From Rallus limicola (Eukaryota > Chordata > Aves > Gruiformes > Rallidae), in assembly GCA_022605955.1 (NCBI GenBank), contig JAKCOZ010000003.1:41008761-41072760 (forward strand): a DNA stretch of 64,000 nucleotides, in the 5' to 3' direction. The position numbers were made by a program, and so were the translations under genes. Shown piece after piece: positions 35,501 through 47,376 of this stretch. The notes under the pieces were generated by a model. The model searched no databases. It saw only the letters and a program-made list of their open reading frames with translations, and was not told the origin of the DNA. Position 1 is the first letter of the stretch; each line of letters opens with the position of its first letter.

Positions 35501-36084
35501 TGTCTTGTTTTCAGTTGGGATAGAGTTAGTTTTCTTCTTAGTATCTGATATAGGGCTGTGGTTTGGATTTAGAATGAGAGCAATGTTGATAAAACACTGA
35601 GTTTTTTAGTCATTGCCAAGCAGTCAGGGACTTCTGAGCTTCTCATACCACCCTATCAGCAAGAAGGAGAGGCTACCCAAGAAACTGGAAGGTGACACAA
35701 CTAGGGCAGCTTATCCAAAAATTGCCAACAAGATATTCCATACCATATGATGCCATGTATATATGTTAAGTATATAACTGGGAGCTGGCTGGGAGGTAGG
35801 GCAGCTCAGGACCTAGCTGTGAATTGGCTTTGGGTAGTGAGAAACTGTGCTGTGATTCACTTGGTCTGTGTATAGATTTGTCATTATAATTTCCATTATC
35901 ATTATGATTGCCATTATCATTATTATATTCCTTTTCTGTCGTGTTAAACTGTTTTTTATCTCAATGCATGAGGTTTACTTTTTATCCATTTCCAGTTCTC
36001 TCCTTCAACCCACTAAGAGGATGGGAATGAGTGAACAAATGGCTAAGTGGTTGTTTTAGTTACCTGCTCTGTTAAACCATGACA
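35501..36084 (+). mobile_element. Solo LTR, TGTCCTGG-type avian ERV
   Basis: A 584-bp sense LTR. It starts TGTCTTGTTTTCAGTTGGGA, a one-step variant of the TGTCCTGGTTTCAG opening of this avian LTR group, and ends GTTAAACCATGACA. It contains TTCCATACCATATGATGCCA and, just downstream, ATATATGTTAAGTATATAAC, a plausible TATA region. The length equals the LTR at 40262-40845 (584 bp). No internal sequence adjoins it and the flanks AGAAG and AACTG do not match, so the target-site duplication is lost or eroded. Confidence 0.85.
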
Positions 36085-37084
36085 AACTGAGAACTAAGCA
36101 GACAGGAGTGAGAGAAGACCCACAAGTAGCAAAAGAAGATATCAAAGAGCAGCTATCTGACTTTCTTTGGAAGGTGGATTGTTCCTTTACTGCATAGAAC
36201 GGTTTGATGATTCCCTGATGATTCTTGTGGTGTGCCACTGTGTGAAATTTTAATGACAGCCTGCTTACGATGGAAGAGATCATGCTCCTTCACTAAGGGA
36301 GGCATATAGTGGAGTACATGGTGCTGCCCATCACCCTACTTCAGTGATGTAACTCCTCTGTGCCTGACCTTTTGCAGGAGAAAGTCCTATTGCTGCAGCA
36401 GATCTTATTGTTCACGTAGAAAAAAAATATCTCTCACACCAATTACAGTCAGACTTCTAGTGTGTGAAGTCTGTTCACAGCACCTCAAGAAGGTGACACT
36501 TTTTGGAGAAGCATTACTTACCCAAGAACAGTAATTTGCAGAACCCAAAACCTATGATGTGTGCAAGGTCCGATCTACTTAAACAGCTGATTCCTTTCCT
36601 TGGAATGGTTCAAGATTGAGACACACAAAGGATTTGTAAGTCCATCATTTTGGTGTCTACACAGACAAGGGATGATAATTTTTTAAGGTTTTTCTCTGAT
36701 GATTAGAAGATGTATCATTTACATCTCATTTGCTCATTCTTATTATTTATGTCTTGATTTGCTTCACTTTGAAGAAAAATAACTTTCAAGATCAATAATT
36801 GTACCCTATCAAGAGCCTCCTGTGACCAGAACTCTCTCCTCTCTGCAAGGTTTACTACCTGTTTCTTTCTGCCATCCCAGGCCTGAGACCACTGAGAACC
36901 CTAATACTAATTATATTTTAACTGCTGGAACACCTTTGGACAGTGGCTGTCTTCTTGATTTCTCTCCCATGTGCATATATGTCAAATGGCTGTGACTCAT
37001 ATCTTCCTTGCCTGCAGTCAATCCTTTAAAGGTGTTTTACTCCTAGAGGAAAAGCTCAGATCTCCTCCCTGCTGTGACGTGCCC
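36085..37084. other. Unique non-coding sequence
   Basis: No gene or repeat recognised in this 1-kb stretch. Confidence 0.4.
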
Positions 37085-37168
37085 CAAATGAACCTGTTTG
37101 GCAAGGGAGTTGAACTAGAGGATCTTGGAGGTCCCTTTCAACCCCTAGAATTCTGTGATTCTGTTTGG
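37085..37168 (+). mobile_element. CR1 3' tail fragment
   Basis: Sense CR1 3' end with GGGAGTTGAACTAGAGGATC, TTGGAGGTCCCTTTCAACCC and GAATTCTGTGATTCTG. It is a strongly 5'-truncated copy. Confidence 0.88.
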
Positions 37169-40100
37169 CTGTGTAATAAGTGAGGACTCTTTCTCACGGA
37201 GGCATGAGGGCAGCTACACTGCAAAATCACCTCCATAATACCTGTGTGGCTCTTCTGCTTACTCCCATATTAATTTACCACTCCTGTTCCCTGCACACAT
37301 CCAGGCTGCAGTTATGGTCTACCATACTCATGGTACCAAACACACGGTAGCATAGTGCTGAGAAATCTGGGCAAGCTGCTTCTTTCTTCTCAACATCCTC
37401 AACAGAAGGGGATTGCATGTCTGTGTTCACACCAGAAAATAAAGGAGTCTCTGTGATTTTGATTGTAAATGTAGTAGAATTCTATGCAGCGTGAGGTGGA
37501 GAATCTTGCAGAAGCTTCTGGCCACTTGGGCTGAGACCAGTGCTTCCTAAACACTTTGATGGTTTTGCATACACCATTTTCAGCACTGGAAATGGTGATT
37601 GTCTTCCCTTTTGTTTAACATCCATTGTTCAATATCCCAGACTCAGAACTGAGTCCCTGTGAAGCTGAAGACCCCACAATCTGTCTCTTCCTTTTGCCCC
37701 TGATTTAAAATCTCCATTATACCGTCTAAGCATTGTTCCGGTGGAATAATTTCATTGCAAGGTGACTAAACATTTCAATTGGAGGTACATGTTGGTAAGT
37801 AGAAGTTGTGTATGATGTCCTGGGAGTATCCACCTGGCTGTGGCTCAGACACAGAATCACAGAATTCAGAAGGCACTTGACACTCCTTCCATGTCACTGT
37901 GATCACAATACACCCTGTGCAAATGAACACTGTAATCTAGTGATAGAGCAGCTCTGCCATTTCTTCTTGGTCAAGTTCTTCTTTGACCTGAGAGAGGTCA
38001 AAGGCGAAGCTAGGGCAGAAAGCTGAGGAGAGATTATCAGCCAGATTGGAACAAGAGAATGCATTCAAAAAGGCACAATTTGTATGTCCTCGTTTGACAA
38101 ATTTAGTGAGACCAAAATGTGTGAGTAAGAGAGTACCCACATCTGAAGTATCTGAGACAGGAACATGAAACCTGCTAGTGACTGTGTTGGACTCCTCAGG
38201 GGCTGACATCTTCACACAATTCCAGATCATCCCATGGTTGTTGTAAGGTAGAATTGACTGGGACCTCAGCTGTGGGATGAACTGCATCATTTAGCATGGG
38301 ATAGTGTTTGTTATTCCTTTGTCCCCCAATGTACCTATCATAGTGCAAAGGGCCTTCCTCCCTTGGACTGGAAGTGACCAACTGAGGGCTCCTATGAATC
38401 TTTGTCAGCCTCACAGCTCTTGCCACAGGCTACAGTTCTGCTCACTTTCCACCTGCCTGGGGACCCTCTGTTTTTATAGCTGCAATGATTAAGTGACTTC
38501 TAGAAACTCGCGCCTGGCAAGTTCCCCATCCTGCTGCATTTGTCAGCATGACATTATTCAGAACAGGTATCATTTATAGTAAATTTCTATTAGGTGGCCA
38601 TTCCCTTCCTTCTAGACTCTCCCTGTCCATGCAAGGCTGGATATGGTGATGGAAGTTCTTTTATCTGTAAGAGTGTATCTATAGAAACCTTATTCCAGCT
38701 TTCCCCAGCTTCTTCTGGATGGTGGTTGCTAGGCCTCCATCAGAGTTCACAGCCCAAAAACAGCTGTTGTCAATTTGAATTGGTTTGTATCTTCTGAGAC
38801 AAAACTTAGGTTAGAGACTTTTGGATCAGATACATGTTCTATTTTACTGTTGTGCAAGACAGAGCAAATATTTTGATTCATATTTGTGGGACATATCTCA
38901 AATATAAGATCCTTCCACTTATACCCATGGGAGCACTACATAACTGTGAGAAAAGCAGTTGAACTTGGGTATTCTGCTGATTCTTTTCTCTTCCTATTTG
39001 GCAGCGTATTGATGTGGTCTAAAGCTGAGTCAGATAGAAAAGATGAACTGCACCTCATGGAAAAGACAATATGAAGAAGTAAGCATGGAAAAGACAGTGA
39101 CAACAATCCGTGGCAGACAGAGCAATTCTACTCACAGGTGGTATACACAGAGGCACAAGCAACATGCATGGCTCCTTTGAGAAAATCCAATCGTAACTGA
39201 GAAACTTGGACTGTTGCTTTGGGTCCATGTCACACTGGGAAGAAAGAATTAGTGAGACTCAGAAGTCTGCTCATTGTCTAGCACTGTATCTGGAATACCT
39301 TTCACTTAGGGAAAGTGATCTGACAGAGAACTATAGAATACAAATTCCTCTGTCTAACTGATCAGAGAACTTCTCAAGGACAAAAGCTGCATACAACTGT
39401 ATGCTCCAATGGAAAGATATGCACAGAAGCAGCTTGCTTGTTGATTTGAATGCTACTTGCAAATTTGCTGAGAGCTTCAATTTCTTCCACAAATCTACAG
39501 GAGAATTTGGGGGGGAGTCAGACCTTAGGAGCATCATGACCCAGCAGATCTGTGATGCTTAAAGTGAGAAAAGTGACCTTTAAACTAACAACCCTACATT
39601 GTTGACAATTATAGGCTCTGGTGAGCCTTTGGAACTGACAGAAATGGGGTTGCACTATTCAACATAAAGGCCACAGTATGCAGTAAACAGATTCCTGCCT
39701 TCATGGTAATGAAGTTTATGAGCTCAGTCAGTGAGAAGAGATGCTGATCAACCTGTGCTGACCAAGAGAAACTCTACCCTTTTCTCTTCCCATCCTGCTT
39801 TCTCATTAATTTAAGTTGCTTTGTATTTTTCTACTTAGCTGTCAACTAGGGCCTTATTAGGCCTATTCTGTGTAATTTTTCAGTTTGGAACAGAGTGATA
39901 ATGAGAGGTACTGGCATTTGATTTCAGTTTCTCACTATTTAATGAGTCATGTATTCATGAAGCATTTTTACTTCAACAGATTGAGGTGGATTGATTTCTC
40001 TATAGCATTGTTGGCTTTTGCACTCTGGAATTTGCAGGAAATTTATGCTGCAGAAAAGGTGAAATTCAAGAGCTTTTACAGTGCACAATTATTGCTTGGG

Positions 40101-40256
40101 AAGGATTGTTACAATTCATGAACTGGGTCTATTTGGAACTGCCTGTTAAGTTCTGCACACAGAAAACAGCATGTACAGGCTGTAAACAGTGTTTCATACC
40201 CTTAGACTTTATTTTTATTGTTTTTAGAGATACACATGTATGTTTACTTTAGATAT
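37169..40256. other. Unique non-coding sequence
   Basis: No gene recognised. A tiny antisense CR1 tip (CACAGAATCACAGAATTCAG, about 37852-37872) is the only repeat seen. The 117-codon open frame at 37937-38290 (-) has no recognisable domain. Confidence 0.4.
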
Positions 40257-41426
40257 ATCTCTGTCGTGGTTTCACCCCGGCTGTGGGCCGAGATCCACGC
40301 AGCTGCCTGCTCCTTAAAGTAAAAGAGCAGGGGAAGAGGGAAAGGGGGGGAAACAAGGGATGGGAGAAGGAAGGGGCAAATAACTCCAAAACCAAGAAAC
40401 TAAGAGGCCCGTGGGTTGGGATAAGGATAGTTTACTAAGAGAACAGAAAGATAAAATATAACAATGCTAACAGGACTTTAGAGCAAAAGAATATGAAACT
40501 ATTGATACACAATGCAGTTTCTCACCCAACCACACAACTCAGGCCGCACCACCCAGAGCCGTCCCGGAACCTGACCATCCCCCAAGACCCTCGCGTCCCG
40601 GCCGCTCGCATCCCGGAACCGCCCCCCTTCTTCTTCCCATCAGCCCCCCTTTATCCTGGGCAGGACGTAATTGGCATGGAATACTCTCTTTGGCCCATCT
40701 GGGTCACCTGTCCTGGCTTTGACTGTCTGACTGCAACTAAAAACATCAGGGTGTTATCAGCACTGCTTTCATTTTAACTCCCAAACACAGCATTCCATCC
40801 GCTGCTACAAATGAAGTTAACTCTATCCTGACTGAAACCAGGACATTATCCACCCCTTATTCCATACCATTTATGTCATGACCAGGTCCAACCATTTCGT
40901 TTGGGTACAACCAATGTTTCAGACACACATATCTGTATTATTCCCTTAGTCTATGGACCATTCTTCTGAGTTTTGTTGAGTAAATGATTCAGTCCGTGAT
41001 TTTCAGGCCCCATTCATTGTAACAGTCTCTCATGGTGTCAGTATGCGCCATTGGATCGTTGCATGCTGCATCTCGGACTCTCGACCGATGCAACTGACAT
41101 GGTCCATGGTCATAGTCTGTGAATCAAAAGTGTTAATTTTCAAAGGGGAAGAGGAAAAAGTTCTTGTGATGGCAGGTCTTGGTCCCATCATCGTGGCAGT
41201 CTTCCTTCATTGACATGTATGATTCCGGCTGTAACTCCATTGGTACAACACACAACAACATACAGCAATTATAGTAATAATGAATATACAGTAATGGGTT
41301 ATTTAGCACTTACTATAATACAATTTCTACCTTACTAATTACATTGGCTATTCTCACCTAAAATCAAATCCCTTTGAGGTACACAAATGAAGTTAACTCT
41401 ATCCTGACTGAAACCAGGATAATCTC
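40257..41426 (-). mobile_element. Rearranged ERV with flanking 5-bp target-site duplication
   Basis: A compact ERV on the minus strand bounded by ATCTC on both sides (40257-40261 and 41422-41426). It has a full 3' LTR (40262-40845), a purine-rich tract next to it (GGAATAAGGGGTGGATAA on the minus strand, a good polypurine-tract candidate), about 540 bp of internal sequence, and only the first ~39 bp of a 5' LTR (41383-41421). The 37 bp shared by the two LTR starts (40807-40843 and 41383-41419) are identical. Gag, pol and env are essentially gone. The matching duplication shows that the present outer ends are the original integration ends. Confidence 0.88.
40262..40845 (-). mobile_element. 3' LTR of the rearranged ERV
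   Basis: A 584-bp LTR. On the minus strand it starts TGTCCTGGTTTCAGTCAGGA and ends GGGGTGAAACCACGACA. It is relatively GC- and CpG-rich in its middle (40550-40630, with CCTCGCGTCCCGGCCGC), unlike the surrounding AT-rich DNA, suggesting a fairly recent insertion that has not lost its CpGs. Confidence 0.9.
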
Positions 41427-44400
41427 TTAAACACAGGTGATATAACTAGGCAACTCCCTCCTGATTTCATTTGCTTTCCACTGCCTTTTATGTGACTGGG
41501 AATTTAGAAAATACATGCAGTTCTCTCTCCTGACTCACACTTCTTTCTTTAGTTGTCTTCCAAGAATCCAGTCAAAGATAAGGTCAAAATAGCTTTTGTT
41601 GCTCTATTGAAAGCCTAAAGTGCTAGGTTGGATTAAAAGAGGTAGTCTTCAATTCTGAAAAAAACCCTCTCTCTTCTTTAGTATTTTGCCTGTTCTTTGC
41701 CCTGAAAAACTTTCTGAAGAATTGACTTTGACTATTTCTTATGATAAGGAACAACCTTCTCCCAAAGTTTGGCAGTTGGGAACAATACCTGATAGGATGT
41801 CATTTTTGACACCTTCCTGCTTAACAGAGAATTAAAGAACAAGAATTTATTTGAAACTGCAGATGAATGGATATGGTAATTTTTATGGTGAATTGCTGTC
41901 AGTTATGTTCTCTTTTGATCACTTTAATTTCTTTTTAATAAATAGCTTGTTCACTGCAGTTTCCTTCTTCAGGTCAGAAAGTCTCCCTGATTCTTTTATT
42001 CTTCTGTTTTGTGATTCTTTCTTAGGTCCTTTTACTTTGAGCTAAATTTCTCTAGGAAAGCTCACTTGCATTAGGAACTGAGGAATATTTATTACTAAAG
42101 CATTATCAAACATGCTATCCCCCTTTAATTTCCTAGTTGCAAACACATTGTTGTTAACTCCATGGGGTAGTTTTGAAAATATATTTATCTCATTTTTTTG
42201 GTTAGCATTTAGAATATGTTTCTAACTGTACTGAATTATAGAGGGGTTTTTAATTGTCATTATGCATAACTTGCTTTATTTATTTATTTATTTTTAAGAA
42301 AACCTAAGCAATTAGTTTTGCTTAGTCCTGTATGGGACATTTAATGAGAATAACTTCCTACACAATTTTCCAGTTCATGCTAACAAGCCCTAAAAAGCTG
42401 AGTGACATTTTTGGACATTGAAAAAAATGAAATGTTGAAATATAAGTGTCACTTATCACACAAGAATTGTTCCCTCCAAAAGGAATGCTTCCTCACAAAG
42501 AACATTTGAATTAGAAATGTGGCTAGTCTGACCCACTGATAAGGGTCTTTCTCCTGCTCTCATCTGTCTTACCATTTATCTCTCGATATTCACACTGCAG
42601 CATTTTTCTTATGTCAATAACCACAACCTAAGAAAAATCTGTGCCTGAAAGAGGTGTGGATGACTCATTGGCTTAAATATGACTTTCTGACTCATCCAGT
42701 AGTGCTCTGGTGATGTGCATAGTCAGAGAAGTAGAGGTTTTTTTCCCAGGAGTCTGTGAGAGGGCAAGAGTGGCCTACCTGTGGTTGACTAATGGCAGAA
42801 AAGGTGGAATAGGAAAGAGGAAAACAAGACAAAAGAGTTAGAAAAAAAGCCTAGAACATCTTCTGGAGAGAAAAACACAAGTTATGGGGACAGGAGGGAA
42901 GAATAGTAGTGTGGTGAAAGGAAAAGTTCAGGGCATGCATCAGGGAGCATCAGGACTAGTGAGAGTTGCCAAAGTTTAAGCAATGAGACCTGCTTTCCTG
43001 GTGCTGCACGACATCCTTCCTTGTCTATCCTTGAGGCTTTGAAAAGGATATAACTGAATCCTTCAGAGGCTGACCATCTAAAGTCCAGGTCTGCTCTTCA
43101 GGTGCTGAAATTATCTAAGATTACAGTTAGACTCTTCTGAAATCCCAACAGAATTAAGGCATTTGCCAAAATACCTTCAGTTTCGAATGATCTGTCAGAA
43201 GTACAGTGTGCTTCAGCAGTCAGCCTGGGCCTGCAGGGCTCTCTAAGTGTGTAACCTAGTTTCTTTTGGTTTGTCTTCAGCGGTGGCCAGCTGTCCAGGT
43301 ACTGGTACACATACACCTGTAAGACTGGAGCCCTGAGTGATAAAGACAAAGCACAGTAAACTTCTGAATGCATTCTTCTTAAGGAAAGCAACATGGGCCT
43401 GTATACCACTGTTTGGTACTGTTTAATATTGTTTTTTCTCAAAAATAAAAGCTTATACCTCTGGAAAGAACATATTGTATGTGATGTTCATGTTTCATAG
43501 AGAGGCTGAAAGCATGATCCAGCTCTGCTCATGCCTGTTGAAAGCTTGCATTTGCTTTTCAAAAATAAATATTCCTGCAAAGCTTTTAATTTCCTCATCC
43601 ATTTAGAGCAGACAACACTTCTAATTTGATTTTTCTTCTTGTGAGTATACCAACTGTGGAAGAGTTTAGTAATTCACAGACTTTGTTTTGTCCCAGAAAA
43701 TATGGGTTAGCGTCACCATGTTATTGCAGAATCTGAGAGTTCTTATCTGGAAAATCTTTTTACAGTTCTTGACACCTTTTATACTCATACAGCAGTCATT
43801 GCAATTATGTTCTTCTTGGTTATGATTCAGTTATAATTTTTCCATAGTTTTGAATCTCACCTGGAAGTACCCCTCAGCTGAAATACACAAAATTTCCTCA
43901 CTCTCCATGAAAAGTAAGACTGGCCTATGATATGTGACTTCGGTAGATGTGGGGCTCATTTTATTTGCCTTATGGTTTTCAAGGTCTTGCAACACTGCTG
44001 AGTCATGTTACCTAGCTCTGTGCTATAATCCCAAGGGCTAGAGGATATTGTACTATGTGTGGAATTGGATTTTTTTAGTGTCTTAGTGGAACTCTAGCAG
44101 CCTTAAGAGAAAAGATCAACTCTCACAGAGTTGTCAGTAGTGGTCAAATTCCCCTTCAAGGGTTCTCAAAGATGGCACTGAGTCTGAGGCACCTGAGGCC
44201 TAATAAAACCTTGTTCTAAAACCTCAAAGAAGAAAAATCTTGAAATAAGTAGAAAAAGGTTTTTTTTTAATTGTTGGACTTACTGTCTAAACTAAGACTT
44301 AGCAGAAGGGTATTTTTAGAAATGGGGTTCTTTTTGTGTCATTTATAATCATGTTTGACCCAGGACTGGACTTCCTTAACTACACTGAGAAAATATTCAG

Positions 44401-45074
44401 ATCTTGTATATCCCATTTCTCTATTAATAGGAAACCAACCTGCATGAAGACCACCACAGAATTCAAAGGGACAATACTGTCCTTTGACATACTGGTTTAC
44501 CTTCCAGGACCCTATCCCTCTCCAGTCTGTGGACTGCTGGAGACACTTCTCCTTGCTATTTAGCAACATTTCACTTAGTCCAGGCTCAAATAACTTGTTT
44601 GCTGTCATGGGTAATGGGTAGAGCTCCTGAACGACTCATCACTCACTCCTGCCTACCTAGGTCTCATGATTCACTGGTCTCTCTAAGGGGCTCTGAGGGC
44701 TCATGCAGAACAGTAGCCAATAGCAACTGCTTTGCATAGTATTTATTTAGTAGAAAGTACAATGTAGAGAAGGGGGATGATCAGAGATCTGTGATGGCTT
44801 TGGGAAAGAATAAATAGAATACTACTTCTTTGAAAAATAATATATTTCACCATGGAAAAGAGAAAACCAAGAAAGGATATGAAGGGTCTGTAAATTCTTA
44901 TGTGGTACGAAGACTATGAATGAAGTTTGACTTTTCACTGTCTCTTCAAAACAAAAAAAAAAAAGGAGGAACACATCAAATAATTAGCAAGAAAATGTTT
45001 CAAAACAGAAGGACTGGATTTTCATACAAATTACTATTAATCAGTATAACTTCTTGCTGTTGGGTACTCAGCAG
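41427..45074. other. Unique non-coding sequence
   Basis: No recognised gene. A short (TTTA)n run lies at about 42277-42297. The longest open frame is 114 codons (43098-43442 -), with no family I recognise. A 12-nt A-run lies near 44952-44963. Confidence 0.4.
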
Positions 45075-45834
45075 CACAGGGGAATGGGGAATGGGGTTAG
45101 CAGTCAGTTCATCATTTGCTGCCTCTGCCGTTCCTTCCTCCTCATAGGGACAACTTCTCATAGTCTTCCTCTGCATCAGCATGGGGGCATTCTCATGGGA
45201 GGCAGCCCTCCACCAACTTCTCTAACATGGGTACTTCCCATGAGCTGCAGTTCTTCATGAACTGTTCCAGTGTGGATCTCTTCCATGGGATGCTGACCTC
45301 CAGGCACATACTACTCAGATACAGGTCCCCACAGAGCCACAAGCCCCACAGCAAAGCTGTCCCACTCTCTCCATGGGTTGCAGGTCCTGCCAGGGGCTTG
45401 CTCCAAGTTCGGCAACAGTGTCTTCCATATGTCTCCACCTACGCCAGCGTGGGGTGTCTCCATGGTCTGCAGGAAGGGTCTCTGCTTCACAATTGTCTTT
45501 TCAGGATGCAGGGGAATACGGTGCCTGGAGCACATCCTGCTCCTCTTTCTTCACTGACTTTGGTGTCTGCAAAGTTTCTTATATCTTCTCATTCCATTTG
45601 TTGGTGGCAAAATGCTGCCCCTAGGTTTGTCTTTTTTCCCCTTCTTAAATATGTTATCCCAGAGGTGCTACTGTTGCTGACTGGCTTGGGCTTGGCTAGC
45701 AGCAGCTTCATCTTGGAGCTGGCTTGCATTGGCTCTGTCAGACCTATGGGAAGCATCTAACAGCTTCTTGCAGAAGTCACCTGCAACCCCCACTACTAAC
45801 AAAACCTTGCCATGCAAACCCGAAACACATAACA
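45075..45834 (-). mobile_element. LTR fragment, family A
   Basis: The 5' two-thirds of a family A LTR on the minus strand. Shared blocks with 2405-3519 include GTTGCAGGTCCTGCCAG, CAGTGTCTTCCATATGTCTC, GGTGTCTGCAAAGTTTCTTA and TGGCTTGCATTGGCTCTGTC. The LTR 5' end is intact at ...CACATAACA (45834). The other end fades near 45075 in GAATGGGGTTAGCAGTCAG. The 177-codon plus-strand frame at 45227-45760 is antisense LTR sequence and not a gene. Confidence 0.82.
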
Positions 45835-46215
45835 GTTATTTCATCTCCTCTTCAAACTATACTCAAGTGAAGAGATGTCATCCTTATCCTGCTATTTAAG
45901 CACCTTCCAGGTCTGCACAAGTTGGCATAACTAATGACAAGCAGGCAGCTGGGAGAAGGGCTGAATCTGTGCTGTTTAGGTAGTCTCTAATGTTTCTCTG
46001 TTCTGTCTTTCTTCTGGAGAAGCTGCCTAGCATAGGAAACTAGTGGTTGATGTCCTCTTTGTACTTGTAAATGTTCATGCTGGACTTTCATAATAGATAT
46101 ATTTAAAATCTTCTTTCATGTTGACAGACCTCATTTGAAAGTAGGGAATTTCTGTTGGTATGGGGATTTTCATGATGATTCTTAAATACGTGGTTTGCAG
46201 ACGTGAAGGGTAGAA

Positions 46216-47376
46216 TGTTATAGTTTTGAATGGCTCAGTTCTGCTAGGGGGGGCTGCAGAGGTGGCTGCTGCAAGAAGCATCTAGAAGCTCTCTTCAGGC
46301 CCCAGAGAGTAAACATCATCTGACTCAAGGCTGGAGTCACTGCTGTCCAAGGCCAAGCCAATCGGTGATGGTTGAAGTGCCTCTGGGAATCACGTTTAGG
46401 AGAAACAACCCACAAGCAGCTGCATTTTGCCACCAGAGATGGGAGTGAAAAGATGTAAGGAGCTGTGCAGACACCAAAGCCAGGGAATGGAGGGGGAGGA
46501 GGAGCCCCAGGTGCCAGATATAAAGATGCCCCTGCAGCCCTTGGAGAAACCCATGGTGGAGTGGGTGTCCCCCCACAGCCTATGGAAAAGGCTGAGACCC
46601 CACCTGTAGCCTCACCTGTAGCCTGTGGAGAGGCCCCACGCTGGAGCAGGAGGAGACATACAGGAGATGCTGTGACTCATGTTGGAGCAAGCCCCTACCA
46701 GCACTTGCAGCCCATGGAGAGACACAGAGACAGAGATGAGCAAGGGAGAGATCCACATCAGAGCAGGTTTGCTGGGGGGAGGCTGGTGACCCCATGGAGG
46801 ACTGGGACTGAGAGACATTGTGATTTATGACTGCACGCCATAGCAGTGACCCACGCTGGGGCAGCTGGTGAAGAGCTGAAGCCCTGTGGGAAAGGACTCA
46901 AGTTGGAGAAGTTCATGAAGGACTGTGTCCTGTGGGTGGGACCCCACGGTGCAGCAGGGGAAGGGTGTGTGGAATAAATGCCCCCTCAGCCAAGAAGGAA
47001 ACCAACTTTTAAGGAACTGACTGAAGCCCCCATTTTCCCAGTCCCTGCCCCTCCCTGTGCCACAGTGGAGGGGAAGAAGGGAGCAAAATTATGACTAAAG
47101 TGAAGTCTGTTAAGAAGGGAGGGGTGGGGAGAAGGTGCTTTAAGATCTGATTGCACTTCTCATTATCTGACTCTGGTGTCACTGGGTGTGTTTTCTGTAT
47201 TTATTCTGTGTTGAGTCTGTTTTGCCTATGATGCTAATTGTGGAATGATCTCTCCCTGTCCTTATCTTGACTCCTGAGTCTCTCAATATATATTTTCTCC
47301 CCTGTCCAAATGAAAAGGGGAGTGATAGAGCGGCTTTGGTGGGTATCTCACCTCCAGCCATGGTCACGCCACCACA
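46216..47376 (+). mobile_element. Solo LTR, family A, sense
   Basis: A 1161-bp LTR in sense orientation. It opens TGTTATAGTTTTGAATGGCT and ends GCCATGGTCACGCCACCACA. Its blocks appear in the reverse order and complement of those at 53471-54660 and 2405-3519 (for example TGGAATGATCTCTCCCTGTC near the 3' side). Flanks TAGAA and GGCTG give no duplication. Its 5' end lies 381 bp from the 5' end of the opposing fragment at 45075-45834, so the two are head to head. Confidence 0.87.

Noticed and set aside
45227..45760. 177-codon plus-strand reading frame
   Set aside because: It lies antisense within a family A LTR fragment. Other copies of this LTR do not keep the frame open.
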